Position numbers and translations under genes: made by a program
Notes under the pieces: model-generated
Databases searched by the model: none
The model's input: only the letters and a program-made list of their open reading frames with translations
Told to the model about the DNA's origin: nothing
Source of the DNA: a bacterium
GTDB lineage: Bacteria > Patescibacteriota > Minisyncoccia > Phycocordibacterales > Phycocordibacteraceae
DNA: 6,487 bases
Direction of reading: 5' to 3'
Assembly (NCBI GenBank): GCA_021781935.1
Contig: JAJXVW010000031.1
Location: 1-6,487, forward strand
Part shown: one piece after another, positions 1 through 5,862 of the stretch
Layout: each line of letters opens with the position of its first letter
Position numbering within the stretch: position 1 is the first letter of the stretch

Positions 1-690
1 CCCTGCCATCCCAACCGCGGCATCGCGTCGTTGATCTCCTCCCTGTCTGGCGCTTTTCGGCAGCGGGATTCGCTCGGCAATGAGGGGAGTATCGGCGCGG
101 GGAGCGTCCAATGGATGACCGCCGGCTCAGGGATCATTCACGAAGAGATGCCAGAAAGCGCTCATGGCATTCGCTGGTCCCAGCTCTGGGTGAACCTGCC
201 GCGCGCGGTGAAGATGGCTCCCCCGCGGTACCAGGATCTTACCGGTGCGACGATACCCGCGATCGCGCTCGGCCGCGAAGCGAGTGTGCGCATCATAGCC
301 GGGGCGCTCGAGGGTGTGACGGGGGCGCTTGAGGCGATTGCCGGCAATCCGCTCTACCTCGATATCGCCATTACGCAAAACGGCACGGTCCACGTGCCGA
401 TCCCCGCCGGGCACACGGCCTTCGCGTACGTGGTCGAAGGAGCAATCGGCATGCCGCGCGAGGAGGCTGTATATCCGGCGAACCGGATACTCCTGTTTAC
501 GCGCGACGGCACGCATGTCTCGCTCGCAGCTGGCGCACGCGGTGCGCGCATTCTCCTCATCGCGGGCGCACCGCTCCGCGAGCCGATTGCGTGGCGCGGT
601 CCCATCGTCATGAACACGGAGCAGGAACTCCTCGAAGCGTTCCGCGACCTGCGGGAAGGGAGCTTCATCAAGCACCGCCCGGACGGATAA
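1..690 (+). CDS. Pirin family protein (5' end cut by window)
   Basis: The reading frame is open from base 1 to the TAA at 688-690, so the true start lies upstream and 229 residues are visible. Pirins are double-domain cupins, usually about 230-300 residues, that bind Fe(II) or another metal; members act as quercetinases or as regulators, and the substrate is often unknown. The N-terminal cupin shows CHPNRG (residues 2-7), RDSLGN (22-27) and the hallmark QWMTAGSGIIHEEMP (37-51). The C-terminal cupin runs through PLYLDIAI and the PAGHTAFAYVVEGA strand to the typical GPIVMNTEQELLEAFRDLREG tail. Family metal ligands are two His in HPHRG plus His and Glu in HxE. Here the first His (3), His47 and Glu49 are present, but the second His is Asn5. 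The TTG at 31 is not a credible start because it would delete the HPxRG motif. Family identity is certain; function is not. The neighbour downstream is a metal transporter, but a promoter-like element separates them. Confidence 0.93.
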   Translation, partial: PCHPNRGIASLISSLSGAFRQRDSLGNEGSIGAGSVQWMTAGSGIIHEEMPESAHGIRWSQLWVNLPRAVKMAPPRYQDLTGATIPAIALGREASVRIIAGALEGVTGALEAIAGNPLYLDIAITQNGTVHVPIPAGHTAFAYVVEGAIGMPREEAVYPANRILLFTRDGTHVSLAAGARGARILLIAGAPLREPIAWRGPIVMNTEQELLEAFRDLREGSFIKHRPDG

Positions 691-728
691 TCTCGTGCAC
701 AGGATCGCCGGGGACCCCTCGGCCGCGG

Positions 729-734
729 TATCAT
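729..734 (+). promoter_or_regulatory. -10 box (TATCAT) for the Nramp-like gene
   Basis: The sequence GCGGTATCAT matches the -10 consensus at 5 of 6 positions and is preceded by GG, as is the element before the DUF1993 gene. Transcription would be expected to start about 7 nt downstream, at the ATG at 742, giving a leaderless or nearly leaderless message. No convincing -35 box lies 16-18 nt upstream. The assignment is inference. Confidence 0.4.
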
Positions 735-741
735 GGAGCCA

Positions 742-2148
742 ATGCTTCCGGATGAATCATCCGCCTCGAAGAAAGCGGTCCCGTTCGGGAAGGAGATGGA
801 ACATTCATTCGAAGCGCCGGCGCGCGCGCTCGAGGAAGGCGTCGAGCTCGCCGCGCGCGGGGAGAGGCGCTTCATAGGGAAGAAACCGTTCCGGCTCGCG
901 GAAGAATACTGGGCGAATCTCGGCCCGGGTCTTATCACCGGCGCCTCCGATGATGACCCGTCCGGCATCGCCACCTACTCTCAGGCCGGAGCGCAGTACG
1001 GCTTCCGGCTCATCTGGCTGTCGCTCTTCATGTATCCGTTCATGTCGACGGTGCAGGAGATGTGTGCGCGTATCGGCGTCGTCTCGGGCAAGGGGCTCGC
1101 CGCCAACATACGGCAGCACTTTCCGCGAAGCGCGCTCTATGCGGCGACGTTCCTGCTCCTCGTCGCGAACACGCTCAACATCGCGGCGGACCTCGGCGCG
1201 ATGTCCGCATCGACCCGGCTCCTGTTTCCGGGCGCGCGGTTCGAGCTTCTCGTCGTGCTCTTTGCGCTCATTTCGCTCTTCCTTCAGATCTTTACGACCT
1301 ATGCGCGGTACGCGAAAATATTGAAATACCTCGCGCTTGCGCTGCTTTCATACGTGTTCGTCGCGTTCATCGTGGTGCATGATTGGGGGCAAGTCTTCGC
1401 GCATCTGGTCGTGCCGACGCTCACGTTCTCGAAGGACCAGATATTCCTCGTCGCGGCAATCCTCGGGACGACCATCTCGCCGTATCTCTTCTTCTGGCAG
1501 ACGTCGCAGGAGGTCGAGGAAGGGATCCTCCACGGCCAGACGAGCGTCGCGAAGCGCCGTCAAGACGCCTCGCCGGGCGGCATCCGCCGCATGCGCATCG
1601 ATGTCTGGAGCGGGATGTTCGTTTCCGAAGTGATCGCCTTCTTCATCTTCGCCGCATGCGCCGGTACGCTCTTTATGGCGGGAAACACCCATATCGCCAC
1701 CGCCGCGCAGGCCGCCGCCGCGCTGAAGCCCTTCGGCGAGCTCGCGTACCTCATATTCACGCTCGGCATACTCGGCACCGGCCTCCTCGCGATTCCCGTG
1801 CTTGCAGGCTCGACCGCGTACGCCATCGCGGAGTCGTTCGGGTGGAAGTACGGTTTGTACCGGAAATTGAAGCAGGCGTATGCGTTTTACGGCGTCATCA
1901 TCATTTCGATGGGAGTGGGGGTCCTCGCGAATTTCATGCATCTCGATCCGATCCGCGGACTCATCTGGGCGGCGGTGGCGAACGGCGTCATCGCGCCGGT
2001 GATCCTCTTCTTCGTGGTGCGGATCGCAGCGAACCGCCGGATCATGGGCGACTATGCGAGCGGACTCCTCGCGAATATCGTCGGCTGGCTCACCATCGCG
2101 CTTATGGCGCTCTCGGGCGCTGCGGCGATCGTGTCGCTCTTCTGGTAG
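742..2148 (+). CDS. Nramp-superfamily divalent metal transporter with DPSG motif
   Basis: A multi-spanning inner-membrane protein of the Nramp/MntH superfamily, which imports divalent metals (Mn, Fe; Mg in the NRMT branch), usually driven by protons. After a polar N-terminus, helix 1 reads GPGLITGASDDDPSGIATYS, aligning with the canonical GPG...DPGN...AT motif: the metal-binding Asp is kept but the Asn of DPGN is Gly. The helix-6 region (EVIAFFIFAACAGTLF) has no Met where classic Nramps carry their thioether ligand. Around ten hydrophobic helices follow the LeuT-fold order, including GILGTGLLAIPVLAGSTAYA. Of the three in-frame ATGs (733, 742, 796), I chose 742: a TATCAT -10 box occupies 729-734 and overlaps the ATG at 733, which puts the expected transcript start at about 741. 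The ATG at 733 (471 residues) is the alternative; 796 directly abuts AAGGAG, too close for a ribosome site. The family is certain; the metal carried is open. Confidence 0.92.
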   Translation: MLPDESSASKKAVPFGKEMEHSFEAPARALEEGVELAARGERRFIGKKPFRLAEEYWANLGPGLITGASDDDPSGIATYSQAGAQYGFRLIWLSLFMYPFMSTVQEMCARIGVVSGKGLAANIRQHFPRSALYAATFLLLVANTLNIAADLGAMSASTRLLFPGARFELLVVLFALISLFLQIFTTYARYAKILKYLALALLSYVFVAFIVVHDWGQVFAHLVVPTLTFSKDQIFLVAAILGTTISPYLFFWQTSQEVEEGILHGQTSVAKRRQDASPGGIRRMRIDVWSGMFVSEVIAFFIFAACAGTLFMAGNTHIATAAQAAAALKPFGELAYLIFTLGILGTGLLAIPVLAGSTAYAIAESFGWKYGLYRKLKQAYAFYGVIIISMGVGVLANFMHLDPIRGLIWAAVANGVIAPVILFFVVRIAANRRIMGDYASGLLANIVGWLTIALMALSGAAAIVSLFW

Positions 2149-2150
2149 CC

Positions 2151-2669
2151 ATGCGCCGTAAGACGGTACTCGTGAACGACCGCATGCAGCGCGGCTATCG
2201 CTACGTGCTCACGGCCCCTGTCGGCGCGCAGTTCGATCCACGGTTCAAGCCGCAGCTGTCGCCCAAGGAGATGCTTGCACTCGGCGTGTTCGGCGGCGTC
2301 TACCTGCGTGATTGCGTCAATGAATTCCCGAAGGACTGGTTCAAGCGCGCCCGGTTCCAAAAGGATGGCGTATACCGACAGGATCGAACGTTGAATCACT
2401 TCGGGGTGCGCGCGTCGCAGCCGCTCTCGGTCTGGCGGCAGAAGGGCTGGATATATCGGGACGATCCGCGCGGCTGGTTTCAGTGGTACTGCCGCTATTA
2501 CCAAGGGCGCCGTCTTCCCGAAGAGGACGAGCGGCAGATTCGACGCTGGCTCAACATGAAGCGGCATGTACGGCAGCTCAAAGCTCATTGCCGCGCGGGC
2601 GACGAGACATGCCAGCCGCGCCGGCGGCAAGCGCTTCTGCACTGGGCATACGATAGCCGGAAATGGTAG
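2151..2669 (+). CDS. Conserved Trp-rich basic hypothetical protein, 172 aa
   Basis: I know of no characterised function, but the sequence has the look of a conserved family. It has blocks that resemble fixed motifs: LSPKEMLALGVFGGVYLRDC (37-55), FPKDWF (59-64), FGVRASQPLSVWRQKGWI (84-101), DDPRGWFQWYCRYYQGRR (104-121) and RQALLHWAYDSRKW at the C-terminus. There are eight Trp and four Cys (55, 114, 147, 154) and a strong excess of Arg/Lys. No signal peptide or membrane helix is seen, so it is probably cytosolic; the charge pattern could suit nucleic-acid binding, which is a guess. It starts 2 nt after the Nramp-like stop codon with no Shine-Dalgarno, so it is likely co-transcribed and translated by re-initiation. 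The frame stays open upstream inside the transporter gene, but codon use and homology-like motifs begin only at the ATG at 2151. Confidence 0.85.
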   Translation: MRRKTVLVNDRMQRGYRYVLTAPVGAQFDPRFKPQLSPKEMLALGVFGGVYLRDCVNEFPKDWFKRARFQKDGVYRQDRTLNHFGVRASQPLSVWRQKGWIYRDDPRGWFQWYCRYYQGRRLPEEDERQIRRWLNMKRHVRQLKAHCRAGDETCQPRRRQALLHWAYDSRKW

Positions 2670-2700
2670 CGCCGCGGGTTATCCTCATGGCAATCCGATT

Positions 2701-2710
2701 CCGCATGCGG
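2701..2710 (+). repeat. Perfect 10-bp palindrome CCGCATGCGG next to a -10 box
   Basis: The palindrome abuts the TACAAT box at 2711-2716, filling the spot just upstream of it in the spacer. It could be an operator for a dimeric regulator, or a chance palindrome in GC-rich DNA. No second copy was noticed in the window. Confidence 0.3.
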
Positions 2711-2716
2711 TACAAT
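2711..2716 (+). promoter_or_regulatory. -10 box (TACAAT) for the DUF1993-ABC operon
   Basis: GCGGTACAAT matches the -10 consensus at 5 of 6 positions. It ends 9 nt before the ATG at 2726, so the transcript would start only a few bases before the start codon. TGGCAA at 2688-2693 sits at 17-nt spacing but is a poor -35 match (3 of 6). The placement after a 56-nt gap and before a three-gene run supports a promoter here. Confidence 0.45.
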
Positions 2717-2725
2717 CGCTCGGCT

Positions 2726-3229
2726 ATGAACGAACTGTACGCATTCACCGTTCCCGTGTTCACGAAATCGCTCGGCGGAGTACGCCGCGTACTCGAAAAA
2801 GCGAAATCGCACGGACTTTCCGACGACGCCCTCTTGAACGACCGGCTCGCCCCCGACATGTTCCCGTTCGTGAAGCAGGTGCAGATTGCCTGCGACAACG
2901 CGAAGGGCGCGGCGGCGCGTCTCGCGGGAATCGAACCTCCGAAGATGGCCGACGACGAGACGACCGTGGACGCGCTCCTCGCGCGCATCGACGCGACTGT
3001 GGCGTTCCTCTCGACGCTAGACGCCGCTTCGTATGACGGAGCCGCGGACCGGCGGATAACGCTCGCGTACTTCCCGGGCAAGTACCTGACCGGGTACGAT
3101 TACGCGCGCGAGTACGCGCTACCGAACTTCTTCTTCCATGTCGCGATGGCGTATGCGCTCGTGCGAAAGAACGGCGTCGCGATAGGGAAGGCGGACTATC
3201 TGAACGGCATGCCGCTGCGCGACGAGTGA
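2726..3229 (+). CDS. DUF1993 family protein
   Basis: A 167-residue protein with the two hallmark blocks of DUF1993: LLNDRLAPDMFPFVKQVQIACDNAKG (residues 36-61, including R40, D44, Q51 and N58) and ALPNFFFHVAMAYALVRKNGVAIGK (131-155, with His138). DUF1993 proteins are compact four-helix-bundle proteins related to the DinB/YfiT fold; their biochemical role is not established to my knowledge. The length is normal for the family and there is no signal peptide, so it should be cytosolic. I chose ATG 2726 over an upstream GTG at 2663 because family homology begins here (MNELYAFTVPVFTKSLGGV) and a -10 box lies between the two. Its TGA stop is 1 nt from the ATG of the ABC ATPase gene, suggesting co-transcription with the exporter; whether the products interact cannot be told. 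Confidence 0.92.
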   Translation: MNELYAFTVPVFTKSLGGVRRVLEKAKSHGLSDDALLNDRLAPDMFPFVKQVQIACDNAKGAAARLAGIEPPKMADDETTVDALLARIDATVAFLSTLDAASYDGAADRRITLAYFPGKYLTGYDYAREYALPNFFFHVAMAYALVRKNGVAIGKADYLNGMPLRDE

Positions 3230-3230
3230 C

Positions 3231-4007
3231 ATGGAGGATCTCGCGCTCAAAACCACCGATCTCCGGAAAACCTACGCTGACGGCACTGTCGCGCTCACCG
3301 GCGTTACTCTCGAGGTTCCGAAGGGCGATTTCTTCGCGCTCCTCGGACCGAATGGCGCCGGCAAGAGCACGCTCATCGGCATTGCGACGGGGCTCGTCAT
3401 ACCCACGGGCGGCGCGCTCTCGATCTTCGGAGTCGACGCGTTCGCGCAGCCGGAGCGCGCTCGGCGGCCGGTGGGCGTGGTCCCGCAAAATCTGAACGTC
3501 AATCCGTTCGAGAAGGTCATCGATATCGTGGTGAATCAGGCGGGGTACTACGGAATCCCGCGCGCGGTCGCGCTCCCGCGCGCGGACGCCATACTCAAGG
3601 ACATCGGTCTCGCGAACAAGCGTGAGAATATCGCGCGCGAACTTTCGGGCGGTATGCAGCGGCGGCTCATGATCGCGCGCGCGCTTGTCCACGATCCGGA
3701 GTTTCTCTTCCTCGACGAACCGACCGCTGGCGTAGACGTTGAGAGCCGCCGCGCCATGTGGACATACCTCAAGACGCTGACGTCGAAGGGCGTCACCATC
3801 CTTCTCACGACCCATTATCTCGAAGAAGCCGAGCAGCTCGCGAAGCATGTGGCGGTCATAAACCACGGTACGATCGTCGCGCAGGGTACGATCGACGAGA
3901 TGCTCGCGCTCGCGGACGGCCGCACGCCGGAGGGAGAGGCATTCCGCGGCGGGAAGCTCGAGGAGGTCTATCTAAAACTGACCCAGCAAGCACCCGAACA
4001 GAACTAG
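3231..4007 (+). CDS. yadG: YadG-like ABC exporter, ATP-binding subunit
   Basis: A 258-residue ATPase subunit that would dimerise on the cytosolic face with the permease encoded next and drive export by ATP hydrolysis. All catalytic motifs are intact: Walker A GPNGAGKST (39-47), Q-loop Gln86 in VVPQN, signature LSGGM (138-142), Walker B FLFLDE (158-163, catalytic Glu163), D-loop GVD (167-169) and switch His195 in TTHY. Two stretches resemble E. coli YadG closely: NPFEKVIDIVVNQAGYYG (91-108), and the signature-to-Walker B segment RRLMIARALVHDPEFLFLDEPTAGVD. YadG of E. coli is about 308 residues; this protein ends soon after the core with KLEEVYLKL, so the extra C-terminal domain is missing. The start at 3231 follows the DUF1993 stop by 1 nt and has only a weak GAG upstream. 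The symbol is by homology; substrate unknown. Confidence 0.93.
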   Translation: MEDLALKTTDLRKTYADGTVALTGVTLEVPKGDFFALLGPNGAGKSTLIGIATGLVIPTGGALSIFGVDAFAQPERARRPVGVVPQNLNVNPFEKVIDIVVNQAGYYGIPRAVALPRADAILKDIGLANKRENIARELSGGMQRRLMIARALVHDPEFLFLDEPTAGVDVESRRAMWTYLKTLTSKGVTILLTTHYLEEAEQLAKHVAVINHGTIVAQGTIDEMLALADGRTPEGEAFRGGKLEEVYLKLTQQAPEQN

Positions 4008-4008
4008 C

Positions 4009-4785
4009 ATGACTCCCTACGAGAAATGGGTCGCGTACTACACCATCATCCGCAAGGAGGTGGTACGGCTCCTCCGTATCTGGCCGCAGACGTTCCTGCC
4101 GTCACTCGTGACCTCGACGCTCTATTTCCTCATCTTCGGGGCATTCCTCGGGAGCCGCATCGGCATGGTCCACGGCGTGCCGTACATCATGTTCGTCGTG
4201 CCGGGCCTCGTGATGCTCTCGGTCGTGATGAATTCGTACATGAACACCTCGTTCGTGATGTTCCAGTCCAAGTTCTTCATGCGCACCATCGACGAGATTC
4301 TCGTCTCGCCGACGCCGCCGTGGGTGCTCATCGCAGGATTCATCTCGGGCGGGCTTATTCGCGGCATCGTGACGGGTATTCTCGTGCTTCTTGTCGCGCT
4401 CTTCTTCACGCACCTCGTCATCCACTCGGTCGCGATCATCATCCTCTTCCTCGTCCTGTCTTCGCTCGTTTTCGCGCTTGCGGGACTCGTGAACGGTATA
4501 TATGCGAAATCGATGGATGCGGTCAACATCGTCCCCACCTTTGTGCTTCAGCCGCTCGTCTATCTCGGCGGGATCTTCTACTCGACCGCGAGCCTCCCGC
4601 CGTTCTGGGCATCGCTCACGCGGTTCGATCCGCTCTTCTACATCATCAACGGCTTTCGCTACGGCTTTCTCGGCATCTCCGACATTTCGCTCTGGGTATC
4701 CTTCGCGGTGCTCGGCACCCTTGTCCTCCTGCTTGCCGTGGTGAACCTCTATCTCCTGAAGAAAGGCCTCGGATTGAAGCAGTAG
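4009..4785 (+). CDS. yadH: YadH-like ABC-2 type permease
   Basis: A 258-residue membrane subunit of an ABC-2 exporter, partner of the ATPase encoded 1 nt upstream. About six hydrophobic segments are seen, near residues 28-48, 58-76, 105-132, 138-162, 172-191 and 228-250, the usual ABC-2 membrane topology. Several blocks match E. coli YadH strikingly: RIWPQTFLPSLVTSTLYFLIFG (23-44), LGSRIGMVHG (47-56), VVPGLVMLSVV (63-73), VPTFVLQPLVYLGGIFYS (175-192), LPPFW (196-200) and the INGFRYGFLGISDI motif (213-226). Length equals the family norm, so the gene looks complete. The N-terminal region (EKWVAYYTIIRKEVVRLLRIW) fits the amphipathic coupling helix. No Shine-Dalgarno is present, so translation probably couples to the ATPase gene. 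YadGH has no firmly known substrate, so lipid, polysaccharide or drug export are all possible. Confidence 0.93.
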   Translation: MTPYEKWVAYYTIIRKEVVRLLRIWPQTFLPSLVTSTLYFLIFGAFLGSRIGMVHGVPYIMFVVPGLVMLSVVMNSYMNTSFVMFQSKFFMRTIDEILVSPTPPWVLIAGFISGGLIRGIVTGILVLLVALFFTHLVIHSVAIIILFLVLSSLVFALAGLVNGIYAKSMDAVNIVPTFVLQPLVYLGGIFYSTASLPPFWASLTRFDPLFYIINGFRYGFLGISDISLWVSFAVLGTLVLLLAVVNLYLLKKGLGLKQ

Positions 4786-4812
4786 CGGGAGTCCGCCTCG
4801 CCGCGGTCTTGT

Positions 4813-4839
4813 CCCCATAGCGAATCCCTTCGCGCGGGG
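4813..4839 (+). terminator. Possible terminator hairpin after the exporter operon
   Basis: GCGAA (4820-4824) pairs with TTCGC (4829-4833) around a 4-nt loop, and CCCC (4813-4816) can pair with GGGG (4836-4839) below an internal loop. It lies 27 nt after the permease stop. It is followed by TAGTAT, not a T-tract, so intrinsic termination would be weak. It could instead be a structure next to the following promoter. Confidence 0.35.
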
Positions 4840-4840
4840 G

Positions 4841-4846
4841 TAGTAT
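4841..4846 (+). promoter_or_regulatory. -10 box (TAGTAT) for the MliC-domain gene
   Basis: GGGGTAGTAT shares the GG-TAnnAT form of the other two elements. It ends 27 nt before the ATG at 4874. A second candidate, AGTAAT at 4859-4864, ends 9 nt before the ATG, the same spacing as upstream of the DUF1993 gene, and would give a nearly leaderless message. No good -35 box is seen for either. Which one is used is undecided. Confidence 0.35.
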
Positions 4847-4873
4847 GAACGCATACCTAGTAATCGGCAGCCT

Positions 4874-5776
4874 ATGCGTAATACACCACTCCTCGGCGGG
4901 CTCGTAATCGTGGTTATCGCGGTTTTGCTCGCGCTCTATCTCACCTATGACACCTCGGCGACTCGCAGCGGGATCGTTGCCTCGAGCACGCCGGCTGTGA
5001 ATGCCGTCACCTTCTACTGCGGCGGCGGCAACACGATGCGGGGATCGTTCTCGACGAGTACGCTCGCGCTCACGCTGGGCAGCGGCGAATCCTATCTGCT
5101 CCCGCAGGTACGCTCCGGTTCCGGCATCCGCTATGAATCGACCTCGACCGGTGCCGACCTCTTGTTCGTCGGGAAGGGCGATTACGGATCGTTCACGAAC
5201 GCGGCATCTTCGACCGATCTCCGGTACGCGGACTGTACGGCGGCGAACGTGGCGCCGGCTTCGACGCCCGGCTATGAGCGATACGAGAACACGGGAAAGT
5301 CCTTCACGTTCACCTTCCCGTCGACGTTCAGCGTGGCGGGAATCGAGCCGGGCTATGGTCCAAATTGGTCCGCGCCGGCGACGACGACCGGAATGGTGCT
5401 CGCAAAGATCACGGTTCCGCAAAGCTATGAACCGGGGACGAACTTCGGCAACGCCTGGTTCACCGTGGGCGTTTCGAGCGATCCGCAGGCGGTCGCCGAG
5501 TGCACGAAGAATCTTGAGGGGAAGCAGTCTACCTCAACGCCGGTGACGATCGGGGACACGACCTATACAAGGCTGCTCTTCACGGGAGTCGGCGCGGGCA
5601 ATATTTACGACACGACGAGCTACCGCACGGTGAAGGACAACATGTGCTACGCCATCGAATACACCATTCACTACGGCAACATCCACAACTATCCGCCCGG
5701 GAAGGTGGCGACCTTCAATGAGCAAAAGGTCGCGACGGCGCTCGATGAGGTCGTTCGCAGTTTCCGGTTCGAGTAG
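4874..5776 (+). CDS. Membrane-anchored or secreted MliC-domain protein, two domains
   Basis: A 300-residue protein. Residues 1-7 are polar and 8-24 form a single hydrophobic segment (LGGLVIVVIAVLLALYL), either an uncleaved anchor or a signal peptide, with no clear lipobox Cys. Residues about 44-123 fit the MliC fold: TFYCGGGNTMRGSF, then LPQVRSGSGIRYES and FVGKGDYGSF, ending at YADC. In MliC proteins the SGxxY-type loop serine and a following Lys enter the lysozyme active site; Ser81/Ser83 and Lys101 are the likely counterparts. Cys49 and Cys121 match the family disulfide. After an Ala/Ser/Thr/Pro linker, residues about 134-300 make a second beta-rich domain beginning YERYENTGKSFTFTFPSTF and ending ALDEVVRSFRFE, with Cys210 and Cys258 as a probable second disulfide. 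I cannot name this domain with certainty; a PsbP-like fold is possible. The protein probably protects peptidoglycan outside the membrane; function is inferred from the first domain only. Confidence 0.82.
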   Translation: MRNTPLLGGLVIVVIAVLLALYLTYDTSATRSGIVASSTPAVNAVTFYCGGGNTMRGSFSTSTLALTLGSGESYLLPQVRSGSGIRYESTSTGADLLFVGKGDYGSFTNAASSTDLRYADCTAANVAPASTPGYERYENTGKSFTFTFPSTFSVAGIEPGYGPNWSAPATTTGMVLAKITVPQSYEPGTNFGNAWFTVGVSSDPQAVAECTKNLEGKQSTSTPVTIGDTTYTRLLFTGVGAGNIYDTTSYRTVKDNMCYAIEYTIHYGNIHNYPPGKVATFNEQKVATALDEVVRSFRFE

Positions 5777-5793
5777 CGCACGCGGCATGCGAG

Positions 5794-5828
5794 GCATACG
5801 CGGCTTGACGGATTCAAGCCGCGTATGC
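5794..5828 (+). terminator. Perfect 14-bp hairpin after the MliC gene
   Basis: GCATACGCGGCTTG (5794-5807) and CAAGCCGCGTATGC (5815-5828) are exact reverse complements around a 7-nt loop. The stem starts 18 nt after the stop codon, the usual place for a terminator. The tail is ATTATTC, a weak T-tract, so it may act with other factors or mainly stabilise the 3' end. Being symmetric, it could also work for transcription from the other side, but no gene faces it. It overlaps the promoter candidate at 5805-5833. Confidence 0.65.
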
Positions 5829-5833
5829 ATTAT
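5805..5833 (+). promoter_or_regulatory. Promoter candidate overlapping the hairpin
   Basis: TTGACG (5805-5810) matches the -35 consensus at 5 of 6 positions and CATTAT (5828-5833) matches the -10 consensus at 4 of 6, with an exact 17-nt spacer. Predicted start near 5840 would give a leader of about 23 nt that includes the Shine-Dalgarno at 5851. The -35 lies in the hairpin's 5' arm and loop, and the spacer contains its 3' arm. Assignment is inference. Confidence 0.45.
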
Positions 5834-5850
5834 TCATGCGGATGCCATGG

Positions 5851-5857
5851 AAGGAGG
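5851..5857 (+). promoter_or_regulatory. Shine-Dalgarno AAGGAGG that fixes the start at 5863
   Basis: A near-perfect anti-16S match lies 5 nt before the ATG at 5863. This argues against the in-frame ATGs at 5836 and 5842, which precede the site. It is the only strong Shine-Dalgarno before a supported gene in the window, and shows the organism keeps a standard 16S tail. Confidence 0.75.
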
Positions 5858-5862
5858 CGGAT

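Noticed and set aside
708..722. Small GC-rich hairpin after the pirin gene
   Set aside because: The six-pair stem with a 3-nt loop and one G-U pair has no T-tract, and such stems are frequent by chance in this base composition.
1348..1941. Minus-strand open frame (197 codons)
   Set aside because: It is antisense to the Nramp-like gene, with a charged low-complexity product and no recognisable motif.
1383..2150. In-frame upstream extension of the Trp-rich gene into the transporter gene
   Set aside because: The translated extension is an Arg/His/Pro-rich shadow of the transporter; motif-like sequence starts only at the ATG at 2151.
2663..2725. GTG start at 2663 for the DUF1993 gene
   Set aside because: It overlaps the end of the previous gene, would place the -10 box inside the coding region, and adds residues outside the family's usual N-terminus.
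2760..3866. Long open frame on the minus strand (368 codons)
   Set aside because: It lies opposite the DUF1993 and ABC ATPase genes, both of which have unmistakable family motifs. Its product is Arg-rich and low in complexity, typical of a shadow frame in GC-rich DNA.
4102..4854. Minus-strand open frame (250 codons)
   Set aside because: It is antisense to the YadH-like permease; the product is an implausible run of Glu, Arg, Asp and His arising from hydrophobic codons read backwards.
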